This document shows, piece after piece, positions 34,241-41,651 of a stretch of 48,334 nt of DNA (the stretch's first letter is position 1; each line of letters starts with the position of its first letter). The stretch lies in assembly GCA_017389705.1 (NCBI GenBank), contig JAFPEE010000114.1, positions 1 to 48,334 of the forward strand, written 5' to 3'. The notes under the pieces were generated by a model. That model did not search any database and was not told the origin of the DNA. It saw only the letters and a program-made list of their open reading frames with translations. Position numbers and translations under genes: made by a program. This stretch comes from Prevotella sp. (GTDB lineage Bacteria; Bacteroidota; Bacteroidia; Bacteroidales; Bacteroidaceae).

Positions 34241-35358
34241 ATTTTTTCTGCTTTACTGAGCAATGCCGTTTTATCAGCTTCAGGGAGAAAAGCGTGGTTG
34301 ATGGCTGTTCTCACCATGAGTTCTGCCTGTGAGGTAGTTAAAATGCCTGCATCGTAAAGTTTTTGTAGTTCTTGGCGAACGGTGGTACCCGATACAGTCA
34401 TATTGTCGGTATTGATGCAGACAGGCACACCGTCAGCAAGGAACGCCTGTAAGGGATACTGCGACATCTGTGTAACACCAGTTAAAGCCTTCGTCTGCAG
34501 GTTACTTGTAGGGCTGAGGGTCAGGCAGATGTCGTTCTGCTTGAGGATTTGCTTCATTTCCGCATCGTTGAAGGCTCTGATGCCGTGTCCAATGCGCTTA
34601 GCACCATACTCAACAGCCAGCATCATACTCTCAATGCCATCAGCTTCGCCTGCATGGATAGTGAAAGGAATGTCTTGGGCTTTGGCGTAAGCAAACAGTT
34701 CACGGTATTTCGATGTTGGAAACAGAGCCTCGGCACCTGCAATATCAATGGCGCAAACCCCTTGTCCAAAATATTTCTTGGCCACATCTACGGTTTCCTT
34801 ATTGAGATCATCGTTGCCTTCACCTCGCATACAGCATAGTATCAGCTGAGCCTTGATGCCGTTCTTGCTCTCGGCCAGACCCTCCCGCAACCCCTCGATG
34901 CTGGCAGCAGTCACCTCGTCCTGAGTCAGTCCCTTCTCGGTATGCAGTTGTGGTGCATAGCGTATCTCGGCATATATCAGCCCTTGTTGGTCAAGGCGTT
35001 TGACAAGGCTCTTCACGCTATATGCTATTGTTTCGCGACTCTGCATAATGCTCACAGGAAGGTCGAAACACTTCAGATATTCTGTCAGACTCTCACAATT
35101 CTCAGGACAGACAAGTAACTTCTCGATTTCGTTTTTTGATGTGGGTAGTGAGACATGCTCTACAGAGGCCATATAGATGGCATCATCAACACTTAGGGAG
35201 CCGTCAAGATGGAGATGTAAATCCACGAGGGCATACTTGCTGGCATCAAACACCGGTGTGACGGGTACCGAGTTGTCATCGTTAGTACACGCAGTGAATA
35301 AACTTGCGCCGCAGAATGTCAGGGTGGTGGTGAGCACCCACTGCATCATCTTTTTCAT
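34231..35358 (-). CDS. Adenosine deaminase with a lipoprotein signal
   Basis: A 375-residue metal-dependent deaminase. Zinc and catalytic motifs are VDLHLHLDGSL (residues about 46-56), TIHAGEADG, RIGHGIRAF, SPTSNLQT and CINTDNMTVSG. These are the full set of the adenosine deaminase family. The normal family protein is cytosolic and starts just before the HLHLD motif; here about 40 extra N-terminal residues encode a lipoprotein signal (lipobox LFTAC) and an acidic spacer, placing the enzyme outside the cytoplasm. Confidence 0.87.
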   Translation of the reverse strand: MKKMMQWVLTTTLTFCGASLFTACTNDDNSVPVTPVFDASKYALVDLHLHLDGSLSVDDAIYMASVEHVSLPTSKNEIEKLLVCPENCESLTEYLKCFDLPVSIMQSRETIAYSVKSLVKRLDQQGLIYAEIRYAPQLHTEKGLTQDEVTAASIEGLREGLAESKNGIKAQLILCCMRGEGNDDLNKETVDVAKKYFGQGVCAIDIAGAEALFPTSKYRELFAYAKAQDIPFTIHAGEADGIESMMLAVEYGAKRIGHGIRAFNDAEMKQILKQNDICLTLSPTSNLQTKALTGVTQMSQYPLQAFLADGVPVCINTDNMTVSGTTVRQELQKLYDAGILTTSQAELMVRTAINHAFLPEADKTALLSKAEKIIL

Positions 35359-35376
35359 AATTGTTCTTTTGTTACA

Positions 35377-36225
35377 TTATCCGATGACCTTCGGCAGTTG
35401 CTGCAGGGCATCTTCGGGGAGTCGGCCCTGCACCAGCAGGTCTAACATATAGGGCAGTCTGACGGCATAGTACGGCATGAGTCGTCTGGTGTATTGGCCA
35501 ATGGCTTCCTGGTCATTCGTTCCCAAGTAGGCGACGATGAAGATGTTCCAGTGGGCTTTGAGCGTCTCGGGGGTGATGTGGAGGATGAAGTCGCTGCGCT
35601 GGTCGTCAATCTGGTTGCAGATGGTCCACATCCACCCTAAGTCCCACTCCGGCTCACCATAACTGAACTGCCCCAGGTCGATCCAGAAATTGCGTTGACT
35701 GTCGGTGATAATATTGCCGATATGCAGGTCGCCATGCAGGCAGGTGTCGGCATCGGGCGACTTGTCGATGAAGTTCAGCGCGTGCTCCTTGTACTCTTCT
35801 GTCACCAGGTCACCTTTCTCCTGATAGAAACGGCGGAGCCTCTCCTTGACGGACGTGAAGCGCGACGTATCAGCCTTCTGGGTGTGCAGTTCCCGCACCA
35901 TGTGGGCGAAGGTCAGCGAAATCTCTTCCAGTCTTTCCGGCTCCTGAGAGATGATACGCGTAAAGGAGCGCTTGTTGCTGATGAGTTCGTACTCCACGCC
36001 CCGGCGCTCCCCGTCGGTTACTAAACTGAGAGGTTCAGGCGTTGGTATACCCATCTCGAAGACGGCACGGGCAGTCAGGAATTCCTTTTCTGCCAGCTCA
36101 GCTTCGTTGACTAGATTGAAGAGTTTGGCCATCGTGTGGCGAGTCTGATGTGTGTAGGTGAGGGATGTCCCTCCCTCGCCAGTCTGAACGTAGTCGTTCA
36201 GGTCAATTCGTTTGTACGTTTCCAT
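35377..36225 (-). CDS. Aminoglycoside-phosphotransferase-like kinase
   Basis: A 282-residue protein-kinase-fold small-molecule kinase. It has a Gly-rich start (QTGEGGTSLTY), a Lys (MAKLFNL), catalytic loop CLHGDLHIGNI and metal-binding FWIDLGQFSYGEPEWDLGW. The pattern fits the TIGR02172-type putative aminoglycoside phosphotransferases common in gut Bacteroidota; the substrate is unknown and resistance should not be assumed. An N-terminal fragment of a related kinase lies at 37870-38170. Confidence 0.8.
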   Translation of the reverse strand: METYKRIDLNDYVQTGEGGTSLTYTHQTRHTMAKLFNLVNEAELAEKEFLTARAVFEMGIPTPEPLSLVTDGERRGVEYELISNKRSFTRIISQEPERLEEISLTFAHMVRELHTQKADTSRFTSVKERLRRFYQEKGDLVTEEYKEHALNFIDKSPDADTCLHGDLHIGNIITDSQRNFWIDLGQFSYGEPEWDLGWMWTICNQIDDQRSDFILHITPETLKAHWNIFIVAYLGTNDQEAIGQYTRRLMPYYAVRLPYMLDLLVQGRLPEDALQQLPKVIG

Positions 36226-36237
36226 ATTTCACAATAT

Positions 36238-36705
36238 TTACTCCAATGGAATCTCCGGATGCTGTACGGCCAGGGGCAGGTCCTTCTGCGAGAGGTAGAA
36301 CATGTATAGGATAACGGGCTTCGAGCCGCGGTTCTCGCCGTGGTGGATGGTGTTCACCATCTCGACGACGGCCTCGCCCTCATGCACCACTTTCTCCTTG
36401 CCGTCCTGGCCGATAATGGTCAGCTCGCCCTGCATCAGCACGCCGTAATTCATCACAGGATGGTGGTGCCAGCCCAACTTTTGGCCTGCGGGAAAGACAT
36501 ACTTCACGGCAACCAGTTCTGGACGGCCCTGTAGATAGTCAGGCAGTTCCACGCCGTCCCAACTCTGCGAGGTACGGATCAGTTCTTCACTCGTCACCTT
36601 TTGCACTGGATTATCCTCCTGTGCGTGAGCTTCTTTACATGCTGTCAATACACTTGCGCCGCAAACGAGGGTGGCGGCGAGCACCCATTGAATCATCTTG
36701 TTCAT
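36238..36705 (-). CDS. Cupin-domain lipoprotein
   Basis: A 155-residue lipoprotein with a cupin domain. The signal (MNKMIQWVLAATLVCGASVL, Cys next after TA) is nearly identical to that of the 478-residue lipoprotein. Cupin motif 1 is GQKLGWHHHPVMNYGVLMQG and motif 2 includes GEAVVEMVNTIHHGEN. Such proteins are often isomerases, oxygenases or binding proteins; nothing fixes the substrate. Confidence 0.78.
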   Translation of the reverse strand: MNKMIQWVLAATLVCGASVLTACKEAHAQEDNPVQKVTSEELIRTSQSWDGVELPDYLQGRPELVAVKYVFPAGQKLGWHHHPVMNYGVLMQGELTIIGQDGKEKVVHEGEAVVEMVNTIHHGENRGSKPVILYMFYLSQKDLPLAVQHPEIPLE

Positions 36706-36880
36706 TGTATTATTGTTCTTTAAATGATATTACTATTATAATAAGTTGTATTTTCTTTCGCATATATTTTGCTTGCAAAACTACAACTTATTTATCAAAT
36801 AATTGTCAATTTGCTCAAATTTGACGCAGTTTCTGTTGCAAAATGCTATATTTATGCAAAGAAACTTAAAGAATGCTGTG
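36650..36880 (-). promoter_or_regulatory. Promoter-leader-signal cassette, copy 2
   Basis: -7 box TAGTTTTG on the minus strand at 36776-36783. It parallels 34060-34240 in order and sequence but has about 40 extra bases (TACTATTATAATAAGTTG region) between the GTTCTTTAAATGATAT block and the TGCTTGCAAAA block. Confidence 0.6.
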
Positions 36881-36889
36881 ATTGATTTC

Positions 36890-37054
36890 TTATTGAAGTG
36901 GACTTACGCGTGAATCCTTGACATCCATTTCTCCCGCACAAAGCTTCCCAAGACCTGCAAGTCCGTAGGCAGAGAGAATAAAGTCACTTCCTTCCAGAGA
37001 AGGGATGGCAGGATTAGTCATGGTAACGTCTATCCAAGGCGAGAGCAGGACAGG
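36890..37054 (-). pseudogene. Fragment of an alpha/beta-hydrolase (HSL/esterase type)
   Basis: In the frame that includes an ATG at 37021, the sequence reads PVLLSPWIDVTMTNPAIPSL then FILSAYGLAGLGKLCAGEMD and VSPLQ-stop. These are consecutive blocks of the hormone-sensitive-lipase-like esterase family after the nucleophile elbow. There is no oxyanion-hole or catalytic Ser upstream and no late Asp/His. It is an internal fragment spliced to a lipoprotein head. Confidence 0.55.
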
Positions 37055-37271
37055 CCAGGTTTCCATCGGTGAAGATATACTTCTGTCCTCCGGAAGCCTT
37101 GATGTCAGCCCTCATCTCTGCAGCCTCTTCACTCGTCGAGATGATTACTAGCGACTCGTCGACATCAGGAATGACAGGGTTGTCACTGCTACAGGCCACA
37201 AGGGATAGTGTCACTGTCACATATATATACAGCAGAGCGGTCATCGCCCATAACTTCGTTGACTTGTTCAT
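37014..37271 (-). pseudogene. Truncated lipoprotein head
   Basis: MNKSTKLWAMTALLYIYVTV followed by a lipobox SLVAC and about 50 residues (IISTSEEAAEMRADI, GGQKYIFTDGN). The frame then runs into the alpha/beta-hydrolase fragment out of frame and stops. It is the 5' part of an unrecognised lipoprotein gene, broken by a deletion near 37055. Confidence 0.5.
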
Positions 37272-37299
37272 GATGAACCTATTTCGTATCCGCTCAATA

Positions 37300-37866
37300 C
37301 TATTCCACCTTCGTCAGGTGGGCGGTGATGGTGTAAGTGGAGCCGTCAGCGCGGCGGTAGAAGGCCTTGTTGACCATCTTGCCGTTGTCGTAAGACACGA
37401 TTTCCCAGTTCTCGCGCCGGTCTATCCCTGCATCTCTCTTCTGCCATCGGAAACAGAACAGGGGACCGTCGGCGAAGTATTCAGAGTAGTCGGTTTCCTC
37501 TTCCACCCACTGTCCGTCGATGAGGTCGTAGAAACTACAGGTGCCGTCGGCGCGATACAATTCACGGTACGACTCCAGCGATTCGTGTTCGGGGGCGTCG
37601 CTGGTGAAGTATATATCCCAGAGACTGATGACGGTCTTAGCATAATCAGCTTCAGTCTTGGTGAAGTGCTCCTGGCGCGGACCGTAGGTGGCAGTCACCT
37701 GACCATCTTTCGAGAGTGTGGTTTTGGCCATAAAGCGCAGGTCATTGCCGCTGACGGTGACACCGGTCAGTTCAACCATTGATGTCACTCCGTCGGCCAG
37801 TTGTGAGGTCAGCGTCACGTTATTGCCGCTGACGGTTACATCGGTCTCTTGATTGTAGGCCCACAC
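37300..37866 (-). pseudogene. Lipoprotein 3' part with calycin/lipocalin-like beta structure, head missing
   Basis: A 188-residue ORF without signal peptide. Its strands alternate in a lipocalin-like manner (DVTVSGNNVTLTSQL, VTVSGNDLRFMAKTTL, GTCSFYDLIDGQWVEEETDY, STYTITAHLTKVE). Relatives are lipoproteins with a signal and an N-terminal strand region absent here. Its apparent start lies exactly where a kinase gene fragment ends, so the 5' part was removed. Confidence 0.55.
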
Positions 37867-37869
37867 GCC

Positions 37870-38170
37870 CGGTCATGCCGGCAAGTTCCTCCAGTCGCTC
37901 GGGATGATCGGCAATGATTCTACCGAAAGACTCCTTCCCCTGAATCCGCTCCACAATCATTCCATAACGCTGTCCGTCAGTAACATATTCAAGGGACTCG
38001 GCGGAAGGGATGCCCATATCGTAAACAGCCTTGGAGCGCAGGAATTCTTTTCTGGCAGCATCTTCAGAAATACTGGGTTTGTTGAGCTTGAGAATCACCG
38101 AGTCATCCGTCTTGTTGTAATAGGACGTCCCGAATCCTCCGCCGCCGAATGGTTCCCACTCCTGTGGGTG
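37870..38170 (-). pseudogene. N-terminal fragment of an aminoglycoside-phosphotransferase-like kinase
   Basis: About 100 codons matching the start of the intact kinase at 35377-36225: FGGGGFGTSYYNKTD, RKEFLRSKAVYDMGIPSAES, LEYVTDGQRYGMIVERIQG and DHPERLEELAG. The catalytic HGDLH loop and everything after it are missing. No good ATG is present; the first in-frame codon overlaps the -7 box at 38171-38178, so the extreme 5' end is lost or altered as well. Confidence 0.65.
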
Positions 38171-38261
38171 CAAAATTACAAAATAAATTGCATACTTCTA
38201 TTAATTTTTAGAATTCTTCTTCATAGAGATTCAAATGTTTTGCCGTTTTTTTGTAATTTTG
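38171..38261. promoter_or_regulatory. Divergent TAATTTTG -7 boxes
   Basis: Minus-strand TAATTTTG at 38171-38178 (upstream of the kinase fragment) and plus-strand TAATTTTG at 38254-38261 (32 bases before the thioesterase ATG). Confidence 0.6.
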
Positions 38262-38292
38262 CAGCCGATTTCAGCATTTGTGATTTAGAAAG

Positions 38293-38721
38293 ATGATAGA
38301 AGAAAGAGAAAACGAGTTTCACAATGTGGTGCCGCTTCAGATACGTTTCAACGACGTTGACAAGTTCGGTCACGTGAACAATACCATATATTTTCAGTTT
38401 TACGACTCTGGTAAGACTGACTATGTCTCTACTGTGTGCAAAGGCTTTGACTGGGATCTGTACGCTATATTCGTGGTGAAGATCGAGGTGGAGTTTTTTG
38501 CCCAAATCAAAGGCGCAGACAGGATTGCCGTCCGCACCCGTACAGTACACCTCGGCAACAAGAGTTTCCGTCTGGAACAGGAAATCTTCGACATTGATAC
38601 GCAGGAAGTGAAGAGCCGGTGCTTGTCGATATTGGTGCTGTATGACCTGGAGCAAAAGCAGTCTATACCGTTCCCCGATGAATGGCGCCTAGCCATCAGA
38701 GACTATGACGGTATTCTATAA
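38293..38721 (+). CDS. Acyl-CoA thioesterase, 4HBT hotdog-fold
   Basis: A 142-residue single-hotdog protein. The motif IRFNDVDKFGHVNNTIYFQF carries the catalytic Asp and the HVNN turn of the 4-hydroxybenzoyl-CoA thioesterase/YbgC group; FFVVKIEVEFFAQ-like strands and a VRTRTVHLGNKSF segment follow. It hydrolyses acyl-CoA thioesters in the cytoplasm; chain preference unknown. Confidence 0.85.
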   Translation: MIEERENEFHNVVPLQIRFNDVDKFGHVNNTIYFQFYDSGKTDYVSTVCKGFDWDLYAIFVVKIEVEFFAQIKGADRIAVRTRTVHLGNKSFRLEQEIFDIDTQEVKSRCLSILVLYDLEQKQSIPFPDEWRLAIRDYDGIL

Positions 38722-38725
38722 GTAA

Positions 38726-38765
38726 CTAAAGTTTCGCAGGTGTGCAATCACTTGCGAAACTTTAG
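38726..38765 (+). terminator. Terminator of the thioesterase gene
   Basis: CTAAAGTTTCGCA at 38726-38738 pairs perfectly with TGCGAAACTTTAG at 38753-38765, followed by TAGATTTTATAAT. Confidence 0.75.
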
Positions 38766-38841
38766 TAGATTTTATAATGTATTGCAACTTCTCGCCCATA
38801 TCATACGTCTAACAGATAGAAACTTTTAGAAAGAGGTTAGA

Positions 38842-39210
38842 ATGAAGACTTTAGGAAACATTATCTGGATTATCTTCGGTGGGCTGCATATCGCCCTGGA
38901 GTATTTCATCGCCGGGCTGGTACTGATGATTACCATTATCGGTATACCATTCGGCATACAAAGCATGAAGTTGGGTATGCTGGCTATCTGGCCGTTCGGC
39001 ACGAAAGTGAAGTGGAAGCCATCACAGCCAGGTTGTCTGAGCATATTCATGAATGTGCTGTGGTTCTTCGTGGGTGGCATCTGGATCTGGCTCACCCACA
39101 TCTTCTACGGCCTCATTTTCTGCATCACCATCATTGGTATCCCCTTCGGAAAGATGCATTTCCGTCTGGCAAAGCTGGCTCTGTCACCATTTGGCAAGGA
39201 GCTCGTATAA
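38842..39210 (+). CDS. yccF: YccF-family inner-membrane protein
   Basis: A 122-residue protein with two DUF307/YccF repeats: IIWIIFGGLHIALEYFIAGL with TIIGIPFGIQSMKLGML, then WFFVGGIWIWLTHIFYGLIF with TIIGIPFGKMHFRLAKLAL. It has about four membrane helices. Function is unknown. It is four bases from the DUF4112 gene. A deletion-derived fusion of these two genes lies at 27070-27189. Confidence 0.86.
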   Translation: MKTLGNIIWIIFGGLHIALEYFIAGLVLMITIIGIPFGIQSMKLGMLAIWPFGTKVKWKPSQPGCLSIFMNVLWFFVGGIWIWLTHIFYGLIFCITIIGIPFGKMHFRLAKLALSPFGKELV

Positions 39211-39213
39211 TCT

Positions 39214-39705
39214 ATGAATAAAGACGAAAAACGGCTTTTACAGCGCAAGCGGCTGATGGACAACCGAGCCTATCAGACCATGCAGGGATTGACTCGCTAC
39301 ATGGATCGCTACTATCTGGATGCGCTCATCGGAGTCATTCCCGGATGGGGCGATGCCATAGCCCTGCTCTGCGTTGCGCCGTTTGTCTATTTCTCCTCTC
39401 GCGTCATCAAGAGCGTTCCGCTGACATTGGCCGTACTCAACAATGCCCTGCGTGATGTGCTCTTGGGCATGATACCATTCTTCGTAGGTGACATCATAGA
39501 CATCTTCCACCGTGCCAACACCCAGAACATGCAGATGATTCAGGGATTCGTTGATGGAGACGAAGCAGTTATCAAGCAAGTGAATCAGCGGGCCTGGCAG
39601 TCAGTCATTGTTCTCATTCTTCTTCTCCTGCTCATCGCCCTCATGATTTGGCTGCTCATATCCTTTGGCAGCTACCTATACTCTCTACTGACGTCCATCT
39701 TTTAA
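39214..39705 (+). CDS. DUF4112 membrane protein
   Basis: A 163-residue protein. Hallmarks are LDALIGVIPGWGDAIALL and LLGMIPFFVGDIIDIFHRAN, the paired Gly-Asp motifs of DUF4112, and a C-terminal double helix ending SFGSYLYSLLTSIF. Function unknown; co-transcribed with yccF. The 3' end is duplicated in the 27-kb fusion. Confidence 0.84.
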   Translation: MNKDEKRLLQRKRLMDNRAYQTMQGLTRYMDRYYLDALIGVIPGWGDAIALLCVAPFVYFSSRVIKSVPLTLAVLNNALRDVLLGMIPFFVGDIIDIFHRANTQNMQMIQGFVDGDEAVIKQVNQRAWQSVIVLILLLLLIALMIWLLISFGSYLYSLLTSIF

Positions 39706-39722
39706 ATCTAGAGTCTACTTGT

Positions 39723-41225
39723 TTACCAGCCTAATACCCAATGGCTGTTTGAGTAATTTCCGATGAGTTCGGCATCGCTAATTGGGTTGAGCTGGCGCAT
39801 CTGTGGATTACGCTTTGAGATATCGACAGGCTGTCCCTGCGTATCGTGGCTGTTGAACTCAAGGATTGTCGCAGTATTGGCTCCGTCATCAATCCTTCCC
39901 CAGCCGTATGCAGGAATGTTCTCCAGCGTACAGTTCAACAACACGCACTCGGCATGAGGATAGTTCTTGCCTTTGTTGTCGGGCAAACGTCCTATCTCGG
40001 CATATTCCGATAGTCCCTTCAGGTGGCAGTCAACGAATACGTTGCCGTGATTCTCTTCCGTGTTGCGAATCCACATAAAGGCTCCATAGCTCGTGATAGT
40101 ACAATGGTTGAAGAACGAGGGTCCACGTCCTAAGATGGTGTCACCGCCGCCGTCTATCCGGCAGTTCAGCCAGTAGCAGCTACCATTGGCCTGCAGAGCA
40201 TCGCCATCGCCAATGATGTGGACGTTCTCAAAGAAGTTGCGCTCTCCATTCACCAGCAGTCCCTCTGCCTGCCCCTTGCAATCGGTCTTAATCGTTAGAT
40301 TGCGGAACGTGAGGTCACTGCAGTTGTCGGCGGCAAAGGCAGCACGACGTGAGGGGAAGGTCCCACGAACCTCATTGGTTTTGATGTCGGCAGGGTGTGG
40401 GTTAAACACCTCGTTATTCCTGTAATGTATCAGCACACCTTCACGGCTCTCGCCCTCGATGGTGACAAACCGCTTGTTGCGGAAATACACTAGTTCCTCA
40501 TAGTCACCGTTCTTCACAAAAACGCGGTAGCCATCTTTTTCTGAAGCTATTGAATCTGGAATGAAGTCCATCGCCCCCTGAACAGTAGAGAAGTCACCCG
40601 TACCGTCAGCCGATACCGTCAGCAATCGCTGGTTACTGTCAGGCGCTTTCTCCTTAGTGCGGAATATCCAGGCCTTCTTTCCCCTCATGCCATTGAATCC
40701 TTCAATCACACCCTTGTCGATGGTAACGTAATACTCATGACCATATTCGAGCATGTTATGATGCAGATAGATAGTCACTTGCTTACCCTGGGTGATTATG
40801 GGATAGAAGTGGAAACCATCAGAGAAACCACCAATGATGTCAAGCTGATAACGACTTGTGTCCCAGGCATTGACACCTGATGGTGTGCCTGCCTTGGTAT
40901 TGCGGTTGGTGATGTTCTGCGACCTATAAATATAAGGTACAGGCGTATATTGTGCTGCCGGATTCTTTGGTTGTCCCTGAGTAGGACCTGCAGGAATGCT
41001 CATGTCCAGACGGTCAACCAGTTTTCCCGTCTTCCGGTCATAGACTGACACAAACCCCTGCTGCCCGACGATAGCATCCTCTGCCATCGTCAGAATCAGG
41101 TGGGTATCAATATTCACGTCCGTTGCTCCGTTCTCAGGGAACATCTTAGTTACTCTATTTTCTGCCTGGCAAATAGATGCCATGCCAAGCAACAGCCCTT
41201 GTACAATAAGTAAATACTTTCTCAT
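39723..41225 (-). CDS. Pectinesterase (CE8) with an N-terminal Big_5-like domain
   Basis: A 500-residue secreted enzyme (signal ending CQAEN). Residues about 25-190 form an SbsA-type Ig-like (Big_5) domain (VTKMFPENGATDVNIDTHLI). A right-handed beta-helix of the pectin methylesterase family follows (VSADGTGDFSTVQGAMDFIP, GQAEGLLVNG, IIGDGDALQANG, DGGGDTILGRG, YAEIGRLPDN). The two catalytic Asp and the Arg can be placed, though with atypical contexts. It would demethylate homogalacturonan. No other pectin genes are adjacent. Confidence 0.82.
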   Translation of the reverse strand: MRKYLLIVQGLLLGMASICQAENRVTKMFPENGATDVNIDTHLILTMAEDAIVGQQGFVSVYDRKTGKLVDRLDMSIPAGPTQGQPKNPAAQYTPVPYIYRSQNITNRNTKAGTPSGVNAWDTSRYQLDIIGGFSDGFHFYPIITQGKQVTIYLHHNMLEYGHEYYVTIDKGVIEGFNGMRGKKAWIFRTKEKAPDSNQRLLTVSADGTGDFSTVQGAMDFIPDSIASEKDGYRVFVKNGDYEELVYFRNKRFVTIEGESREGVLIHYRNNEVFNPHPADIKTNEVRGTFPSRRAAFAADNCSDLTFRNLTIKTDCKGQAEGLLVNGERNFFENVHIIGDGDALQANGSCYWLNCRIDGGGDTILGRGPSFFNHCTITSYGAFMWIRNTEENHGNVFVDCHLKGLSEYAEIGRLPDNKGKNYPHAECVLLNCTLENIPAYGWGRIDDGANTATILEFNSHDTQGQPVDISKRNPQMRQLNPISDAELIGNYSNSHWVLGW

Positions 41226-41227
41226 GA

Positions 41228-41650
41228 TTAATCTGTTACCACTTCATTAAAATGCTCCTTTCCCCAGACACCAAAAAGTGCCTTCTTGTAGAAACGAAAA
41301 ATTCGCCGTACCTTTGCGGGGTGATTTGGAAATCTTCGCTCGAAGAGCAAAAAGTATTTTGCAATCGCACTCGCAGCTGTCGCCTCCAACAGATGCCACT
41401 TGGGGCGACCGAAGTCATAAGATTCTTTGTCGAGAATAATGCGGTTAGAAACAAAGTCAAAGTGATAGTAGCCTCCAGGATCTGCATTCTCGTTGATGCT
41501 CAGTCCGCAACTCGTATGTTTGCAGATTTGAGCATCCCCGTTAATCGGGGAAGCGGCGTAAGCCAAAGGGGCATATATCTTGAACCCACTTGGCTTACGC
41601 CGAAGTCCCGTTTGGCGGGACATCTCAAATATTTCTATTTGCTGAATCAT
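41228..41650 (-). CDS. Hypothetical protein with hairpin-rich 5' half
   Basis: A 140-codon ORF between the CDF transporter and pectinesterase genes, two bases from the latter. The second half (FGRPKWHLLEATAASAIAKY, FPNHPAKVRRIFRFYKKALF) looks coding, but I do not recognise the family. The first half (residues about 10-45) is encoded by a region with three stem-loops including a perfect 13-bp stem, which suggests an inserted repeat or a structured leader. Start and expression are uncertain. Confidence 0.5.
   Translation of the reverse strand: MIQQIEIFEMSRQTGLRRKPSGFKIYAPLAYAASPINGDAQICKHTSCGLSINENADPGGYYHFDFVSNRIILDKESYDFGRPKWHLLEATAASAIAKYFLLFERRFPNHPAKVRRIFRFYKKALFGVWGKEHFNEVVTD
41536..41620. 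repeat. Three adjacent stem-loops including a 13-bp perfect inverted repeat
   Basis: CCCCG/CGGGG at 41536-41550; CGGCGTAAGCCAA at 41554-41566 pairing with TTGGCTTACGCCG at 41590-41602; TCCCG/CGGGA at 41606-41620. The three stems are packed within 85 bases of an apparent coding region. Confidence 0.6.
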
Positions 41651-41651
41651 G

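Noticed and set aside
35377-36225. Aminoglycoside-resistance gene
   Set aside because: The kinase fold is clear, but this TIGR02172-like group is not tied to resistance and no resistance or mobile context is present.
41536-41620. Stem-loop cluster as a tRNA gene
   Set aside because: A GGTTCAAG-like stretch is present, but the arm lengths, anticodon stem and acceptor pairing of a cloverleaf are absent.
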